From positions 1-64,000 of the forward strand of contig JANQJW010000070.1 in assembly GCA_028281445.1 (NCBI GenBank): a stretch of 64,000 nt of DNA. Direction: 5' to 3'. Within the stretch, counting starts at the first letter, position 1. Each line of letters starts with the position of its first letter. The position numbers were made by a program, and so were the translations under genes. The notes under the pieces were generated by a model. It made no database searches. It saw only the letters and a list, made by a program, of their open reading frames with translations, and was not told where the DNA came from. Origin of the DNA: Planctomycetota bacterium. Its GTDB lineage: Bacteria > Planctomycetota > PLA2 > JAEUHO01. Below are positions 45,382 through 54,397 of this stretch, piece after piece.

Positions 45382-46554
45382 CTACTTCGCCTTCTCCGAG
45401 TCCCCGCTCGCGCGTTCCTGCGCGCGCAGCCACGTCTCGCCGTCGACCAGCATCTTCTCAAGGCCCTTGACGACCTGCGCGAACGAGGCGCTGTTCACGA
45501 GAAGGTCGATGAACGGCTTGGTGACCGACACGGGCAGGCCCGCGTACCGCCCTTGCCGGCGAATGAAGTCGGCCTTGACGAGCAGGGCCGGATCGCCTGA
45601 TCGGTAGCTGAATCGCAGGCTGATCGCGTTCAGCGGGATCGCAAGGAGCGGTCGATGCCTGCCGCTGTACCGCAGTTCCCAGCTCTGCGCGATCGGCGTG
45701 GCCCACGTTTGAAGCAGGTAGCTCAGGGCGCGCTCAGTCGTGGCCGCCGGATCGTCGGGATCCCGTTTCGGGAACTCCGGCGGCTCGATGTGCAGGCGCT
45801 TGGCGAGCTCTGCGATCTTGGCCGTGACGTCGGGCCGCACCTCCAGCTGTCCGTAGACGTGGAGGACGAGCGCTTGGGAGATATGGCCTCCGATCAGCCA
45901 CACGTAGAGCTCCCGCGGCGGGTCCGTGGGTGCCAGCGCGCCATGGAGCTGCTTTCCCTCTTCCTGTCCGAGCGCGAGGCGCACCTCGGACTGGAAGGTC
46001 TCGAGCAGCGGCTGCAGGGTTCGAAAGGGGCGCGCCGCGTGCATGTGTCGCCGAATGGGCTCGAGCAAGCTGGACGGGAGGCCCGCGACCGGCATGGCCG
46101 CGCGCATGTCGGAGAGGGTCTCGCGGGCGAGTGCGTCCCCGGGCTTGTAGCCCTTGGCGAGGATCATGGAGTCGAGGGCCAGCCGGAAGAGGGCGCCGTG
46201 CGAGGCACCATAGCGCTGCGCGAACGCACGCGCGATCCGGGGTCGCGCGCGGCGCAGGTAGCTGCCGAGGCGCGGGCCATCGCGGCCCCGGCTGCCCGTG
46301 GCGATCGGATAGGGACGTGGTGTCACGCCGGTCGCAGCGACGAGCCGCGCGAACGAGGCCATGACGAGCGCCGCGGGCGGCCGCAGCCCGTCGATCCGAC
46401 GAAAGCCGGTGTCGGCGAAGCGGAGTCCGAAGAACCAGGCCGCTTCGCGCGTGGTCAGGTACTTGCGCGCGACGCGCTTCTCCTCGCAGCACGCCGTACG
46501 AGCGCCGAGAAGAACGGCCACGAGAACGCCTGCAACGATGACCGGGCTGCGCAT
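45382..46554 (-). CDS. Exported hypothetical protein
   Basis: 390 residues from the Met at 46554, which gives a signal peptide (SPVIVAGVLVAVLLGARTACC). Mostly helical, with no recognised family. Segments such as REAAWFFGLRFADTGFRRIDG and AVPLNAI-like strands near the C-terminus give no functional clue. It converges on the large lipoprotein gene. Confidence 0.68.
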   Translation of the reverse strand: MRSPVIVAGVLVAVLLGARTACCEEKRVARKYLTTREAAWFFGLRFADTGFRRIDGLRPPAALVMASFARLVAATGVTPRPYPIATGSRGRDGPRLGSYLRRARPRIARAFAQRYGASHGALFRLALDSMILAKGYKPGDALARETLSDMRAAMPVAGLPSSLLEPIRRHMHAARPFRTLQPLLETFQSEVRLALGQEEGKQLHGALAPTDPPRELYVWLIGGHISQALVLHVYGQLEVRPDVTAKIAELAKRLHIEPPEFPKRDPDDPAATTERALSYLLQTWATPIAQSWELRYSGRHRPLLAIPLNAISLRFSYRSGDPALLVKADFIRRQGRYAGLPVSVTKPFIDLLVNSASFAQVVKGLEKMLVDGETWLRAQERASGDSEKAK

Positions 46555-46594
46555 GCCTCGACTCCTTCGAGTCGAAGGGTACACGCGCGCGGCG

Positions 46595-47098
46595 TCAGCG
46601 TTTCGGTGCGCGTAGCGTCAATCGTACGCGCGCGCCCTTGCGTACGGAGGTCCCGGCGGACGGAGACTGCGAGGCGACGTAGCGCGGCCCGCGCGCTGAG
46701 CCGTTCCAGCTCACGAACGTCCAACCGAGGCCTGCGCGCTCCAGTCGGTTACGCGCCTCGTGCGCTCGCAAGCCGACCACGTTCGGGCAACGGATGTACT
46801 GGCGCTTGCGCGGAGGCGTCGCGCCCTTGATGCGCCGCGCCGTGATCCGGACCAGTGCGTTGCGTGCGACCTTGCGGCCTGCGGCGGGATGTTGCCCGGT
46901 CACAACCAGGTGTCCGCGTCCCTTGGCGTCGCCCACGAGGCGGACAGCGAGACCCGCGCGCGCGATGCGGTCGCGCGCCTGACGCACGCTGAGGTTCAAG
47001 ACGTCCGGTACGGTCACCACTTCGCGGTGCGCGTGCACCGCGTCGATGGGCAGCAGGAGACCGAAGGCGGCGATGACGCCGGCACCCAGGATTCGCAT
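46595..47098 (-). CDS. Secreted protein with two PASTA domains
   Basis: 167 residues with a signal peptide (AGVIAAFGLLLPIDAVHA). Two PASTA repeats: VPDVLNLSVRQARDRIARAG ... VTGQHPAAGRKVARNALVRI, and CPNVVGLRAHEARNRLERAG ... VASQSPSAGTSVRKGARVRL. No kinase or PBP is attached. PASTA domains elsewhere bind muropeptides, so a free periplasmic peptidoglycan-binding protein is likely. It is divergent from the lipoprotein gene at 47.3 kb. Confidence 0.88.
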   Translation of the reverse strand: MRILGAGVIAAFGLLLPIDAVHAHREVVTVPDVLNLSVRQARDRIARAGLAVRLVGDAKGRGHLVVTGQHPAAGRKVARNALVRITARRIKGATPPRKRQYIRCPNVVGLRAHEARNRLERAGLGWTFVSWNGSARGPRYVASQSPSAGTSVRKGARVRLTLRAPKR

Positions 47099-47285
47099 GA
47101 CGAGTGACCTCGAGCGGGAATGCGCAAAGCACGTACCGGCGCCTGCTGCCCCATGACGCGGCGGCCTAAGTCGTTGTTCGGGCGCGTTCTACAACCGGGC
47201 GCGACACGGTGGCGCATCGCCTGCGTGTCTCCGTCCGGGGACGGAATGGTCGGTGCGGCGGGACACGCGGGGCGTTTGGATCCCT

Positions 47286-48101
47286 GTGAGGGCGTTTCCC
47301 GCATGCCTAGCCGCCGTTCTGCTCGCCGCGTGCCACGGCGCGCCGGGAGCACTCTGGCCCAAGCCGCAGCCGGAGTCTTCGGACACGGTCGAAACCGAGG
47401 GCGCGCCCCGGCCGGTCGATGTCACCACGCTCGGAGCGGGCGCGGCGCCGGGCAACGCAAAGAGCCCCGGCGGCTTCGTCCCGCGCGGTTCGATGCGCAA
47501 CTTCTACGCCGGGGCACGCAACCGCCTCTGGTACTACATGAACTGCTACTACTGGGTCGCCGACACAGCCCCGCGAGAGGACCTCTGGATCAAGGCCGAC
47601 GTCAGCGAGCAGTTTCGTGAGCTCAGACGCTGGCCCGACGGAGACGCCGTCCCGGACAGCGAACCCAAGGTGACGGTCGAGTACTGGGAGGTCGGGAAGA
47701 ACGGGCGCACGATCCGGCTCGACAATCACAAGGACTACCTACGGCTGAAGGACCAGTACAGCGCGGGCAAGATCGTCGTCGAGGTCACCCTGACCCTCGG
47801 CCGGCTCCATCTGAAGGACAAGCGCGACCGCTGGGTCGAGCCTGACGAGGCGTACGTGCTCGAGTCGCGCAACTACCGCGGTGGGGGCGGTGTCGGCGCG
47901 GACGGCGCGCGCTTCGTTCCGCTTGCCACCGAGGCCGTCACGACGTGGAGCTACGAGATTCCCTGGGACACGCATCCCCAGCGTCTGACCCGCAGCAACT
48001 GGAAGCGCACGAAGCTGCCAACCTGGAAGCTCGCGAACCGGGAAGCGCCGCCGAACGCGCCGGGGGCCGCCCCGCCGGTCGTCACGCCGCGCGCGGAGTA
48101 G
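47286..48101 (+). CDS. Lipoprotein of unknown function
   Basis: 271 residues from GTG 47286, selected because it gives a short leader with lipobox LLAACHG. A Pro/Gly-rich linker is followed by a beta-rich domain (YYMNCYYWVADTAPREDLW, KIVVEVTLTLGRLHLKDK). No family recognised. Ends 3 bases from the convergent gene. Confidence 0.7.
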   Translation: MRAFPACLAAVLLAACHGAPGALWPKPQPESSDTVETEGAPRPVDVTTLGAGAAPGNAKSPGGFVPRGSMRNFYAGARNRLWYYMNCYYWVADTAPREDLWIKADVSEQFRELRRWPDGDAVPDSEPKVTVEYWEVGKNGRTIRLDNHKDYLRLKDQYSAGKIVVEVTLTLGRLHLKDKRDRWVEPDEAYVLESRNYRGGGGVGADGARFVPLATEAVTTWSYEIPWDTHPQRLTRSNWKRTKLPTWKLANREAPPNAPGAAPPVVTPRAE

Positions 48102-48104
48102 CGA

Positions 48105-49241
48105 CTACTTCTTCCGGCGCGGCCACTTCACGAGGTACCAGCGCCCGTCGAACTCCTTCACGGTGAGGCTGGGATGCCCGTACTTGAAGCCCACACGCAC
48201 GACGGTTCCGTCGCGCGTCTTCCTGAGCTTGTACTTGGGAACCAGCGCTTCCAGGAGCGTCTCCACCTCGTCGCGGGGGTACTTCTTGGCCACGCGTGCA
48301 CGGAGCTTCGCGGTTGACTTGGCGAACTGCGCGAGCAGGAGCACCTTGATCGTGGCCTCCGGCATCGGGTGATCCGGTACCGTGTTCTGGAACTCCGCGC
48401 AGAGCGACGGCCAGTGGCCGACGCGTTCGAAGAGCCAGGTGTCTCCCATGACGAGCGCCAGGGTTGCTTGGGCCGCCGCCTGTTGCGGCGTCGTTGCGTC
48501 CGCCTCGTAGAAGCTCTTCGGCTTCGGGCGGTAGAGGACCCAGTCATCGGCCTCGGGATAGAGGTTCCGCATGCCCAGGACTTCGCCCGTCTTCGGGTCG
48601 AAGCCCGCTTCGATCTTGGTTCCGCCCGAGAGCTCGGCCGTGATCGCGATGGCCGGCTTGCCCAACCACGTACCGTCCCTCTTCAGGGACCACGTCAGTC
48701 GCCGGAAGCGCGTGTCATACGGGTCCCAGTGGCGCGCGCGGAACGTCCCTTCGGCGAAGCCGCTCAGCCGGCTGAAGAGGAGGATCGTGCCGCTCGTGGC
48801 CTGCCACGGCTCGATGTTGCGCACCCGGCGCTTCGTCGGCTCTCCTCCATTCTTGGCAACCGTGACCCCGACGCCGCCGGGGATGGTCTGCCACGTCGCG
48901 TCGGCCGACTCCTTCGAGCTCTTGAACCGGAAGGTGCCGCTCACGGGCGTGAGGGTGCCGTCGTAGAGCGCCTCCTCTACCCAGTCGTCCCATACATAGC
49001 GCAGGCGCCAGCCGGGGGAGCCGTTCACGGTCGTTGCGCTCGCTTCGATGACTATGGACCCGAGGTTGATCTTCCCGTCCGTGCCGATCACCTCGCCTTC
49101 GAACAGGAAGGCAGCGTCGGTCTTGTCGGGTGCGGGCAGCTTTGCGAGCGCCGCCTTGTAGGCGGCTACGTTCGCGGCGTCGTCGGCGAGCGCCGGGGGC
49201 GCCGCGAGGCACAACAACAGCACGGGAACGAGGAGGCGCAT
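48105..49241 (-). CDS. Exported hypothetical protein
   Basis: 378 residues from ATG 49241 (AGGAGG-like sequence is itself within codons 2-3, so the ribosome site is unclear). Signal peptide LLVPVLLLCLAAPPALA. Beta-rich middle (FLFEGEVIGTDGKINLGSIVIEA) resembles lipocalin-like secreted proteins. The C-terminus ends in GRWYLVKWPRRKK. No family assigned. Confidence 0.7.
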   Translation of the reverse strand: MRLLVPVLLLCLAAPPALADDAANVAAYKAALAKLPAPDKTDAAFLFEGEVIGTDGKINLGSIVIEASATTVNGSPGWRLRYVWDDWVEEALYDGTLTPVSGTFRFKSSKESADATWQTIPGGVGVTVAKNGGEPTKRRVRNIEPWQATSGTILLFSRLSGFAEGTFRARHWDPYDTRFRRLTWSLKRDGTWLGKPAIAITAELSGGTKIEAGFDPKTGEVLGMRNLYPEADDWVLYRPKPKSFYEADATTPQQAAAQATLALVMGDTWLFERVGHWPSLCAEFQNTVPDHPMPEATIKVLLLAQFAKSTAKLRARVAKKYPRDEVETLLEALVPKYKLRKTRDGTVVRVGFKYGHPSLTVKEFDGRWYLVKWPRRKK

Positions 49242-49263
49242 GGGCGCCAGCGTACCGCGCTTG

Positions 49264-49911
49264 CTAGAGCTTCGTCGAGGTGACGAAGACGTACGTCGTG
49301 TGGGATTCGTGGGTGATCGACGAGAACATGCGCATCGCACCCGAGCCGGCCTTGACCGTGCTCTCGAGCTTGACGGCCCCCTGGCCCGGCGGGATTTGCG
49401 TGCCCGGTGCGACAGCCTGGCTCGAGCCGATCGGGCCGGTGATCCTGGCGCGAATCGAAGTCGAGATCTGACCGTCCTGCGTGGCGTTCGAGGTGAGCGA
49501 CAGCTCGGTCATGCTCTTGACGAAGCCGCCGAAGCCGCCGCGCGGCGCCTGCTGCGGCATCTCGTTGGAGTCGGTGTGCTTGGCGGGCGTGTCCCAGGCG
49601 GTCGAGGTCTGGAAGCGGCACGCGCGGGCGGCCCGGCGGCCGGCGCCGGCGAGTCGCTTGTGGATGGCGGTGGCGTCGGCGGGGGTCTTCTCGCTCAGTG
49701 CTTCGAGTTCCTTGACCAAGGCGGCGTCGCCGGTGTGCCAGATCTCGCAGAGGACGGTGACGCCGCCGCCGGGTTTGGCGGGCTTGTCCTCGGCCTGGAC
49801 GGGCAGGCCGAGCACGGCGCAGACGACGAGTGCGATGGCGATCAGGGGCAGGGGCGACTTCCTGGGTTCCTCCGGGGTGCGGGCCACGGGGCCGGCCGGG
49901 AGCGGCCCCAT
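49264..49911 (-). CDS. Exported hypothetical protein
   Basis: 215 residues from ATG 49911. A hydrophobic leader (LPLIAIALVVCAVLGLPVQA) lies after an unusually long, Pro-rich N-terminal stretch. The mature part has VTVLCEIWHTGDAALVKELEAL and a beta-rich C-terminal half. No family recognised. It shares strand and spacing (22 bp) with the exported gene downstream and may be in one unit. Confidence 0.65.
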   Translation of the reverse strand: MGPLPAGPVARTPEEPRKSPLPLIAIALVVCAVLGLPVQAEDKPAKPGGGVTVLCEIWHTGDAALVKELEALSEKTPADATAIHKRLAGAGRRAARACRFQTSTAWDTPAKHTDSNEMPQQAPRGGFGGFVKSMTELSLTSNATQDGQISTSIRARITGPIGSSQAVAPGTQIPPGQGAVKLESTVKAGSGAMRMFSSITHESHTTYVFVTSTKL

Positions 49912-49987
49912 GCTAGGAACTCCCGGTCGCGCGCGTTCTTGAACAGGCGGAATCGAAGAACTGCCCAAGTCGGTACCATCCGGCGGG

Positions 49988-50776
49988 ATGAGCGACGACT
50001 TCCTCTATCGCGACCTGCCGGTGGTGAACAAGCGGGTCCATCGGCTTGGACTGGCTTTCAGCTTCGGGCTCGACGGCGACGAGATCCGCCAGGCCCTGGA
50101 CGCCGGCATCAACTACCTGTTCTGGAACCGGCTGCGGCGTTCGGAGCAGTTCGACGTCGTGAAGGAGGCGCTCCAGCGCGACCGCGAACGGTACGTGTTG
50201 GCCGGCGGACCCACGTTCGGCTGGTTCGGGTGCGGTGTGCGACGCGGCACGGAGAAGCTGCTGCGTGTGTTCGACGTCGAGTACATCGACGTCTGCCATC
50301 TCTTCTGGCTGAGCAAGATGTCGGCGCTCACGCGCTCCGTGCAGAAGGAGCTGCTCGACCTGAAACGCGAGGGGTTGATCCGCGCGATCGCGGCGTCGAT
50401 CCACGACCGGCCGAGGGCGGGCCGCCTGGCAGAAGACTCCATCTTCGATCTCTTGATGATCCGCTACAACGCGGCGCACCCGGGCGCGGAGAAGGACATC
50501 TTCCCGCACTACGAGAAGCGCCGTCCGGCGACGGTTGCCTACACCGCGACGCGCTGGCGCAAGCTGCTCGAGCGGCCCGATGGCTGGGACGGCGAGGTGA
50601 TGACGGCAGGGGACTGCTACCGCTTCTGCCTCTCGAACCCGCACGTCGACGTGGTCCTGAGCGGTCCGAAAGACGCGGCGCAGCTCGCGGAGAACTTGCA
50701 GGCCCTCGAGAAGGGCCCGCTCACGGAAGAAGAGGACGCCTGGATGCGCCGCTTCGGCGCGGCCGTACACGGCTGA
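49988..50776 (+). CDS. Aldo/keto-reductase-like protein lacking the catalytic tetrad
   Basis: 262 residues from ATG 49988. The AKR barrel is recognisable: IRQALDAGINYLFWN where active enzymes read GIN-x-x-DTA-x-x-Y, YVLAGG in place of the strand carrying Lys, YIDVCHLFWLSK in place of the strand carrying His, then KREGLIRAIAASIHD and NPHVDVVLSGPKDAAQLAENL. Asp, Tyr, Lys and His of the tetrad all appear replaced. It may bind a nicotinamide cofactor without being a reductase. Confidence 0.8.
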   Translation: MSDDFLYRDLPVVNKRVHRLGLAFSFGLDGDEIRQALDAGINYLFWNRLRRSEQFDVVKEALQRDRERYVLAGGPTFGWFGCGVRRGTEKLLRVFDVEYIDVCHLFWLSKMSALTRSVQKELLDLKREGLIRAIAASIHDRPRAGRLAEDSIFDLLMIRYNAAHPGAEKDIFPHYEKRRPATVAYTATRWRKLLERPDGWDGEVMTAGDCYRFCLSNPHVDVVLSGPKDAAQLAENLQALEKGPLTEEEDAWMRRFGAAVHG

Positions 50777-50828
50777 GCGCCCGCACTGCGTGAGTCGTGA
50801 TTGACCGCGTGCGCGGCGGGCCGGTCGT

Positions 50829-51770
50829 CTACTTCGACTCCCCACCGGTCACGACGACCTTCGATGGGGCACCGGTGAGCGTCGATGTGACCTTGCTCTT
50901 GCTGGTCATCTCCTGACCCATCATGTCCATCGTCGTCTCGATGTCGACGACGGACGACCCCTTGACCGTCCCGGCCAGGGCGAGGTCGACGACCGCGGTC
51001 CCCTTGCCGGTCCCGGTCAGCTTGGGGATCATGATCTCCATCCCCCGCATCGACATGCTTGCGTTCTTCGCGGAGCGCTTCTCTTCGAAGGCCAGCTCGA
51101 TGCGCGAACCCTCGCACTTGGTCAACGTGACCGTACTGATCGACGTTTGCTTCACACGGTTGGCCTCGATCAGCACCGTGACCGTCCACTTGGCGCCAAC
51201 GCCCACGGCCTCTTCCGGTAGCGGCGGGAGCATGCTCAGCACCTGAGCGCGCATGTTCTTCTGTGCGTCCTCGCCCTCCGCGGCTTTCTTCAGGTAGACG
51301 CCGCGGCTCGAGATGCCGACGTCGATCTTCTGCCCCTTCGCGGCCTCGATGCCCTGCTTCATGCCGCCGGCCCAGGGCATGGAGCCGTCATCTTCCATCT
51401 TGGCGCTCGTCACCTCGACCGCGAGCTTGAGGTCTCCGTCGCCTTCGCCCTTCGCAGCGCCGACGAGATAGTCCATCTTGATCGGCCCCATCTTCATGGC
51501 GCCCATCTGGCTCTCGATGTCCGACGTCGTGATGGCCTTGAACTCGACCTTGGTCTCCGGCGACGGGACGTAGCGAAGCTTCTTGCGCGGCTCGGCGCCG
51601 GCCTCTAGGAGCTTCACAACCGGAATCGCGGTCGCCTTGGGGGCCTCCGCCTCCTTCTTCTCTTCTTTGGGCTTCGCCTCGGTCGCGGGGGCGTCCTCCG
51701 TGTGTGCCAACGGCGCAAGGACCCCGAAAGCGAGGACCAGGAGTGCAAGAAGAGTGACCAGACGCGACAT
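50829..51770 (-). CDS. Exported protein, DUF6263-like
   Basis: 313 residues from ATG 51770. Signal peptide LVTLLALLVLAFGVLAPLAHT, then a Lys/Glu/Ala-rich linker. The mature domain has KLRYVPSPETKVEFKAITTSDI and SMLPPLPEEAVGVGAKWTVTV, a pattern seen in DUF6263-type secreted proteins, but this family match is tentative. Divergent from the VOC gene. Confidence 0.65.
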   Translation of the reverse strand: MSRLVTLLALLVLAFGVLAPLAHTEDAPATEAKPKEEKKEAEAPKATAIPVVKLLEAGAEPRKKLRYVPSPETKVEFKAITTSDIESQMGAMKMGPIKMDYLVGAAKGEGDGDLKLAVEVTSAKMEDDGSMPWAGGMKQGIEAAKGQKIDVGISSRGVYLKKAAEGEDAQKNMRAQVLSMLPPLPEEAVGVGAKWTVTVLIEANRVKQTSISTVTLTKCEGSRIELAFEEKRSAKNASMSMRGMEIMIPKLTGTGKGTAVVDLALAGTVKGSSVVDIETTMDMMGQEMTSKSKVTSTLTGAPSKVVVTGGESK

Positions 51771-51885
51771 GGCGAGCCTCCGGGTTGTCGAGATGGGGGA
51801 GGATACCCAGGAAACAGGTTGGCCGGGGCGCCCCCCGAGGCCAGTACCCTGGCGACCAGCGTGTTCGCTGCTCGCGGGAGGAACC

Positions 51886-52296
51886 ATGTCCAAAGCCGCA
51901 GTCCCTTGCTTGCGCTACCAGGACGCACACGCCGCGATCGACTGGCTGTGCGAGGCGTTCGGCTTCGAGAAACACCTTGTGGTTCCCGCCGACGATGGCG
52001 GCGTGGCGCATGCCCAGCTCGTGCGGGGCGGAAGCATGGTGATGCTGGGGTCAGCGCGAGACGACGAGTTCGGTGCGCTGTGCGCCCTGGCCAATGACGC
52101 TGGCGGCTCGACCCAGAGCACCTACTTCGTCGTGGATGCCATCGACGCGCACTACCGCCAGGCCGTAGCAGCCGGCGCCGAGGTCGTCATCGAGATCCGG
52201 GACGAGGACTACGGCGGTCGCGGCTACTCGGCCAAGGACCCAGAGGGCAATCTGTGGAACTTCGGCTCCTACGACCCATGGGCGGATCCGACGTAG
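51886..52296 (+). CDS. VOC-superfamily (glyoxalase-like) protein
   Basis: 136 residues from ATG 51886 with GGAGG upstream. PhnB-like VOC pattern: VPCLRYQDAHAAIDWLCEAFGFEK, HAQLVRGGSMVMLG and GRGYSAKDPEGNLWNFGSYDPW. The His and Glu metal-ligand positions are partly kept (AHAQL, DPEGN). Probably a small binding protein or lyase of unknown substrate. Confidence 0.88.
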   Translation: MSKAAVPCLRYQDAHAAIDWLCEAFGFEKHLVVPADDGGVAHAQLVRGGSMVMLGSARDDEFGALCALANDAGGSTQSTYFVVDAIDAHYRQAVAAGAEVVIEIRDEDYGGRGYSAKDPEGNLWNFGSYDPWADPT

Positions 52297-52388
52297 TCGA
52301 TGCGCTCTGGAGAAAGGCACCCCTCGCTGGCCAATCGCTATCGCTGGCCGCGGACGGGAGTAGACTCCTCGTCGCCAGATTGAAGCGT

Positions 52389-52466
52389 CGGGGCGTGGCG
52401 CAGATTTGGTAGCGCGCCTGAATGGGGTTCAGGAGGTCGCTGGTTCGAGTCCAGTCGCCCCGACCA
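52389..52466 (+). tRNA. tRNA-Pro (anticodon GGG)
   Basis: Acceptor CGGGGCG pairs with CGCCCCG. The D arm GCGC/GCGC, anticodon stem CCTGA/TCAGG around loop ATGGGGT (anticodon GGG) and T arm GCTGG/CCAGT around TTCGAGT all fold. The terminal CCA is encoded. The 3' part is overlapped on the other strand by the end of the serine recombinase gene. Confidence 0.94.
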
Positions 52467-54084
52467 TACATATACGCGACCCCCTGGAGGTGCCCGTCGC
52501 TCGCCCGGGCGGTGTGCGCCTGCGGCCTTGAGGCTTCACGCGGCTCTCTCGCGCGTTCCCCTCCGGAGAGGACTGGACAGCCGCACCACCCGGCTCCTTG
52601 TCGGTAGGAGGCAGCAGGACGAGATCATCGGACCCCAGCGGCCCCTCGCCTACGAGCAACCAGAAGCTGCCGTCCTCGCGCGCCTCGATGCCCACGATGA
52701 GATCGCGCAACGCTGCGCGCACCTCCTGCAGGTCCGGAGCTTCGAGCGCCTCGCGCAGGTTGCTGAGGCGGGTGGTCCTCCGGTGATCATCGAGCCGGAC
52801 CTCGCGCGCGCTCTCCAGCACTGAGAGCCGTTCGATCTCGTCATGGATCTTGAGTCGTCGCTCAGCCAGGCCCTCGGCTTCCTCACGCAGGGCCGCCAGC
52901 GGAAGTCCGGCCTTGATCGCGGACAGGATCTGCTCCTCCTCCTTCTCGATCTTGGTGCGCTCCGCCTGTAGAGCGGAGCCTTGTCCGTTGGCCTGACGAA
53001 AGTGCTCCTCAAGAAACGCCCGGCGCCTCGCATCGAGGTAGGCAAGCCCCTCCGCCGTGAGGACGTGCTCCTCCAGGGCGTCGAAGGTGGCACGCTCGAG
53101 CACAGGGGCTTCGACGGTTGTCCTGTTGCTGCAGAGGTCGCCCGCGCTGCTCCGCGCACGATTGCAGGCAAAGCGCCGCTGGTCTCGACCGGTTCCTCGG
53201 CGTCGCTGCTTCGCGTTTCGGCTTGAGGTCCAAATGACGTAGTTCGCGCCGCAGGATCGGCACCGCACGACACCGCTGAGCACGGAAGCAGGGGAACGTC
53301 CACCGCGGATGTGCGCGCCCTCGCGACCGAAGGCCTTGCCCTTGTTCTTCTCGAAGCGAGCCTGGACGGCGCTCCACGTCTCCTCGTCCACGAGCGGCAT
53401 GTGCGCGCCCTCAGTCACAACCCACTCCTCGGGCGGCACGGCGACCTTGCGCCGCTTGAAGTCATCGCCCACGCGAACCTTGCGCTCGCGGGTCCGGCCG
53501 TAAACCACATGCCCGCGGTAGACGAGGTTCAGGAGCAGGGATCGCAGGAACGTAGCGGCGTAGCCCTTGGGCTTGGCGGCCCGGTAAGGCCCGTCCGGTG
53601 CGTTCAGCTCATGGGCGATGCGCCTGAGCCCCATGCCCTGGGCATGCCGTCGGAAGATGTGCGTCACGATGGGACCGCGGAGCGGATCGGGCTCGAGCTT
53701 CACGCCCAGCCGGAGCGGCCGCCCGTCTCGGTCGGTCTCCGTCTCCGAGAACACCGCCTTTCGCGCGTAGCCGAACGGCGTCTTGCGCCCCGAGACCCAA
53801 CCCTGACGGGTGCGGGCTCCGACGCCGCGCCGTACACGGCGCCCCGTCTCGCGTGAGTCGGCTTCTGCCTTGATCTCCCGGATGCCGGTCAGGAACAGCC
53901 CAGCCTCGGGCTCGGGATCGACGTAGCCATCTGCGGCCGAGAGGATGGACACGCCGTAGCCGGACAGCGTCTCCCTCAGTCGCACAGCATCGGCCCGGTT
54001 CCTCGCGCGCAAGGAGGCCCGGGCCGCAATCGGTCCTCTCAAGAGGCACCGCGCGGAGGACCGGCGCGCCATCGCGGCCCTCAA
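52429..54084 (-). pseudogene. Large serine recombinase, N-terminal catalytic domain truncated
   Basis: The open frame gives 551 residues, but the first 25-29 are antisense to the neighbouring HTH gene and are not recombinase sequence. Recognisable sequence starts at ARNRADAVRLRETLSGYGV, which is the second half of the resolvase domain. The N-terminal part with the catalytic Ser is missing. The Recombinase domain (VSGRKTPFGYARK, then GMGLRRIAHELN), zinc ribbon (VRCRSCGANYVI, then FACNRARSSAGDLCSN) and coiled coil (ERTKIEKEEEQIL) are intact. Translation runs through tRNA-Pro on the other strand. It probably integrated at that tRNA and cannot now catalyse strand exchange. Confidence 0.85.
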
Positions 54085-54397
54085 GCGTGAGGTGGCGAGC
54101 CTGAAACGGGACCTGGCGTTCTTGCAGAAACGCGAGAAGGGCCGGCTTGAGCGCGCGCCGAAGCGGGCGTCAGCTCAAGGCGTTCGATTCTCTCCCAAGT
54201 GGGTGGCCGCAGACCGCAAACGTCTGGGCCTCTCGGCCAGGGACTACGGGCTCTTGGTGGGCGTCTCGATGCTCACGATCTACAACTGGGAGAAGGGGAA
54301 GTCCAAACCGCGCGCCCCGCAGCTGTCAGCCTGGGCTCGTGTCAGAGGCATCGGCAAGCGAGAGGCGATGAAGCGACTGGAGTTGCTCGAACAGTAA
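54002..54397 (+). pseudogene. HTH (XRE-like) DNA-binding protein, N-terminus truncated
   Basis: The frame is open upstream to 53,960 but family-like sequence starts at 54,002 with LARKEARAAIGPLKRH, then a coiled coil (AIAALKREVASLKRDLAFLQ) and a C-terminal HTH: ADRKRLGLSARDYGLLVGVSMLTIYNWEKGKSKPR, then LSAWARVRGIGKREAMKRL. Relatives begin with 15-20 more residues ending in LARKE. Those are missing and there is no start codon until GTG 54092, which would give a 101-residue protein that keeps the HTH. It is cut at the same point as the recombinase. Confidence 0.75.
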
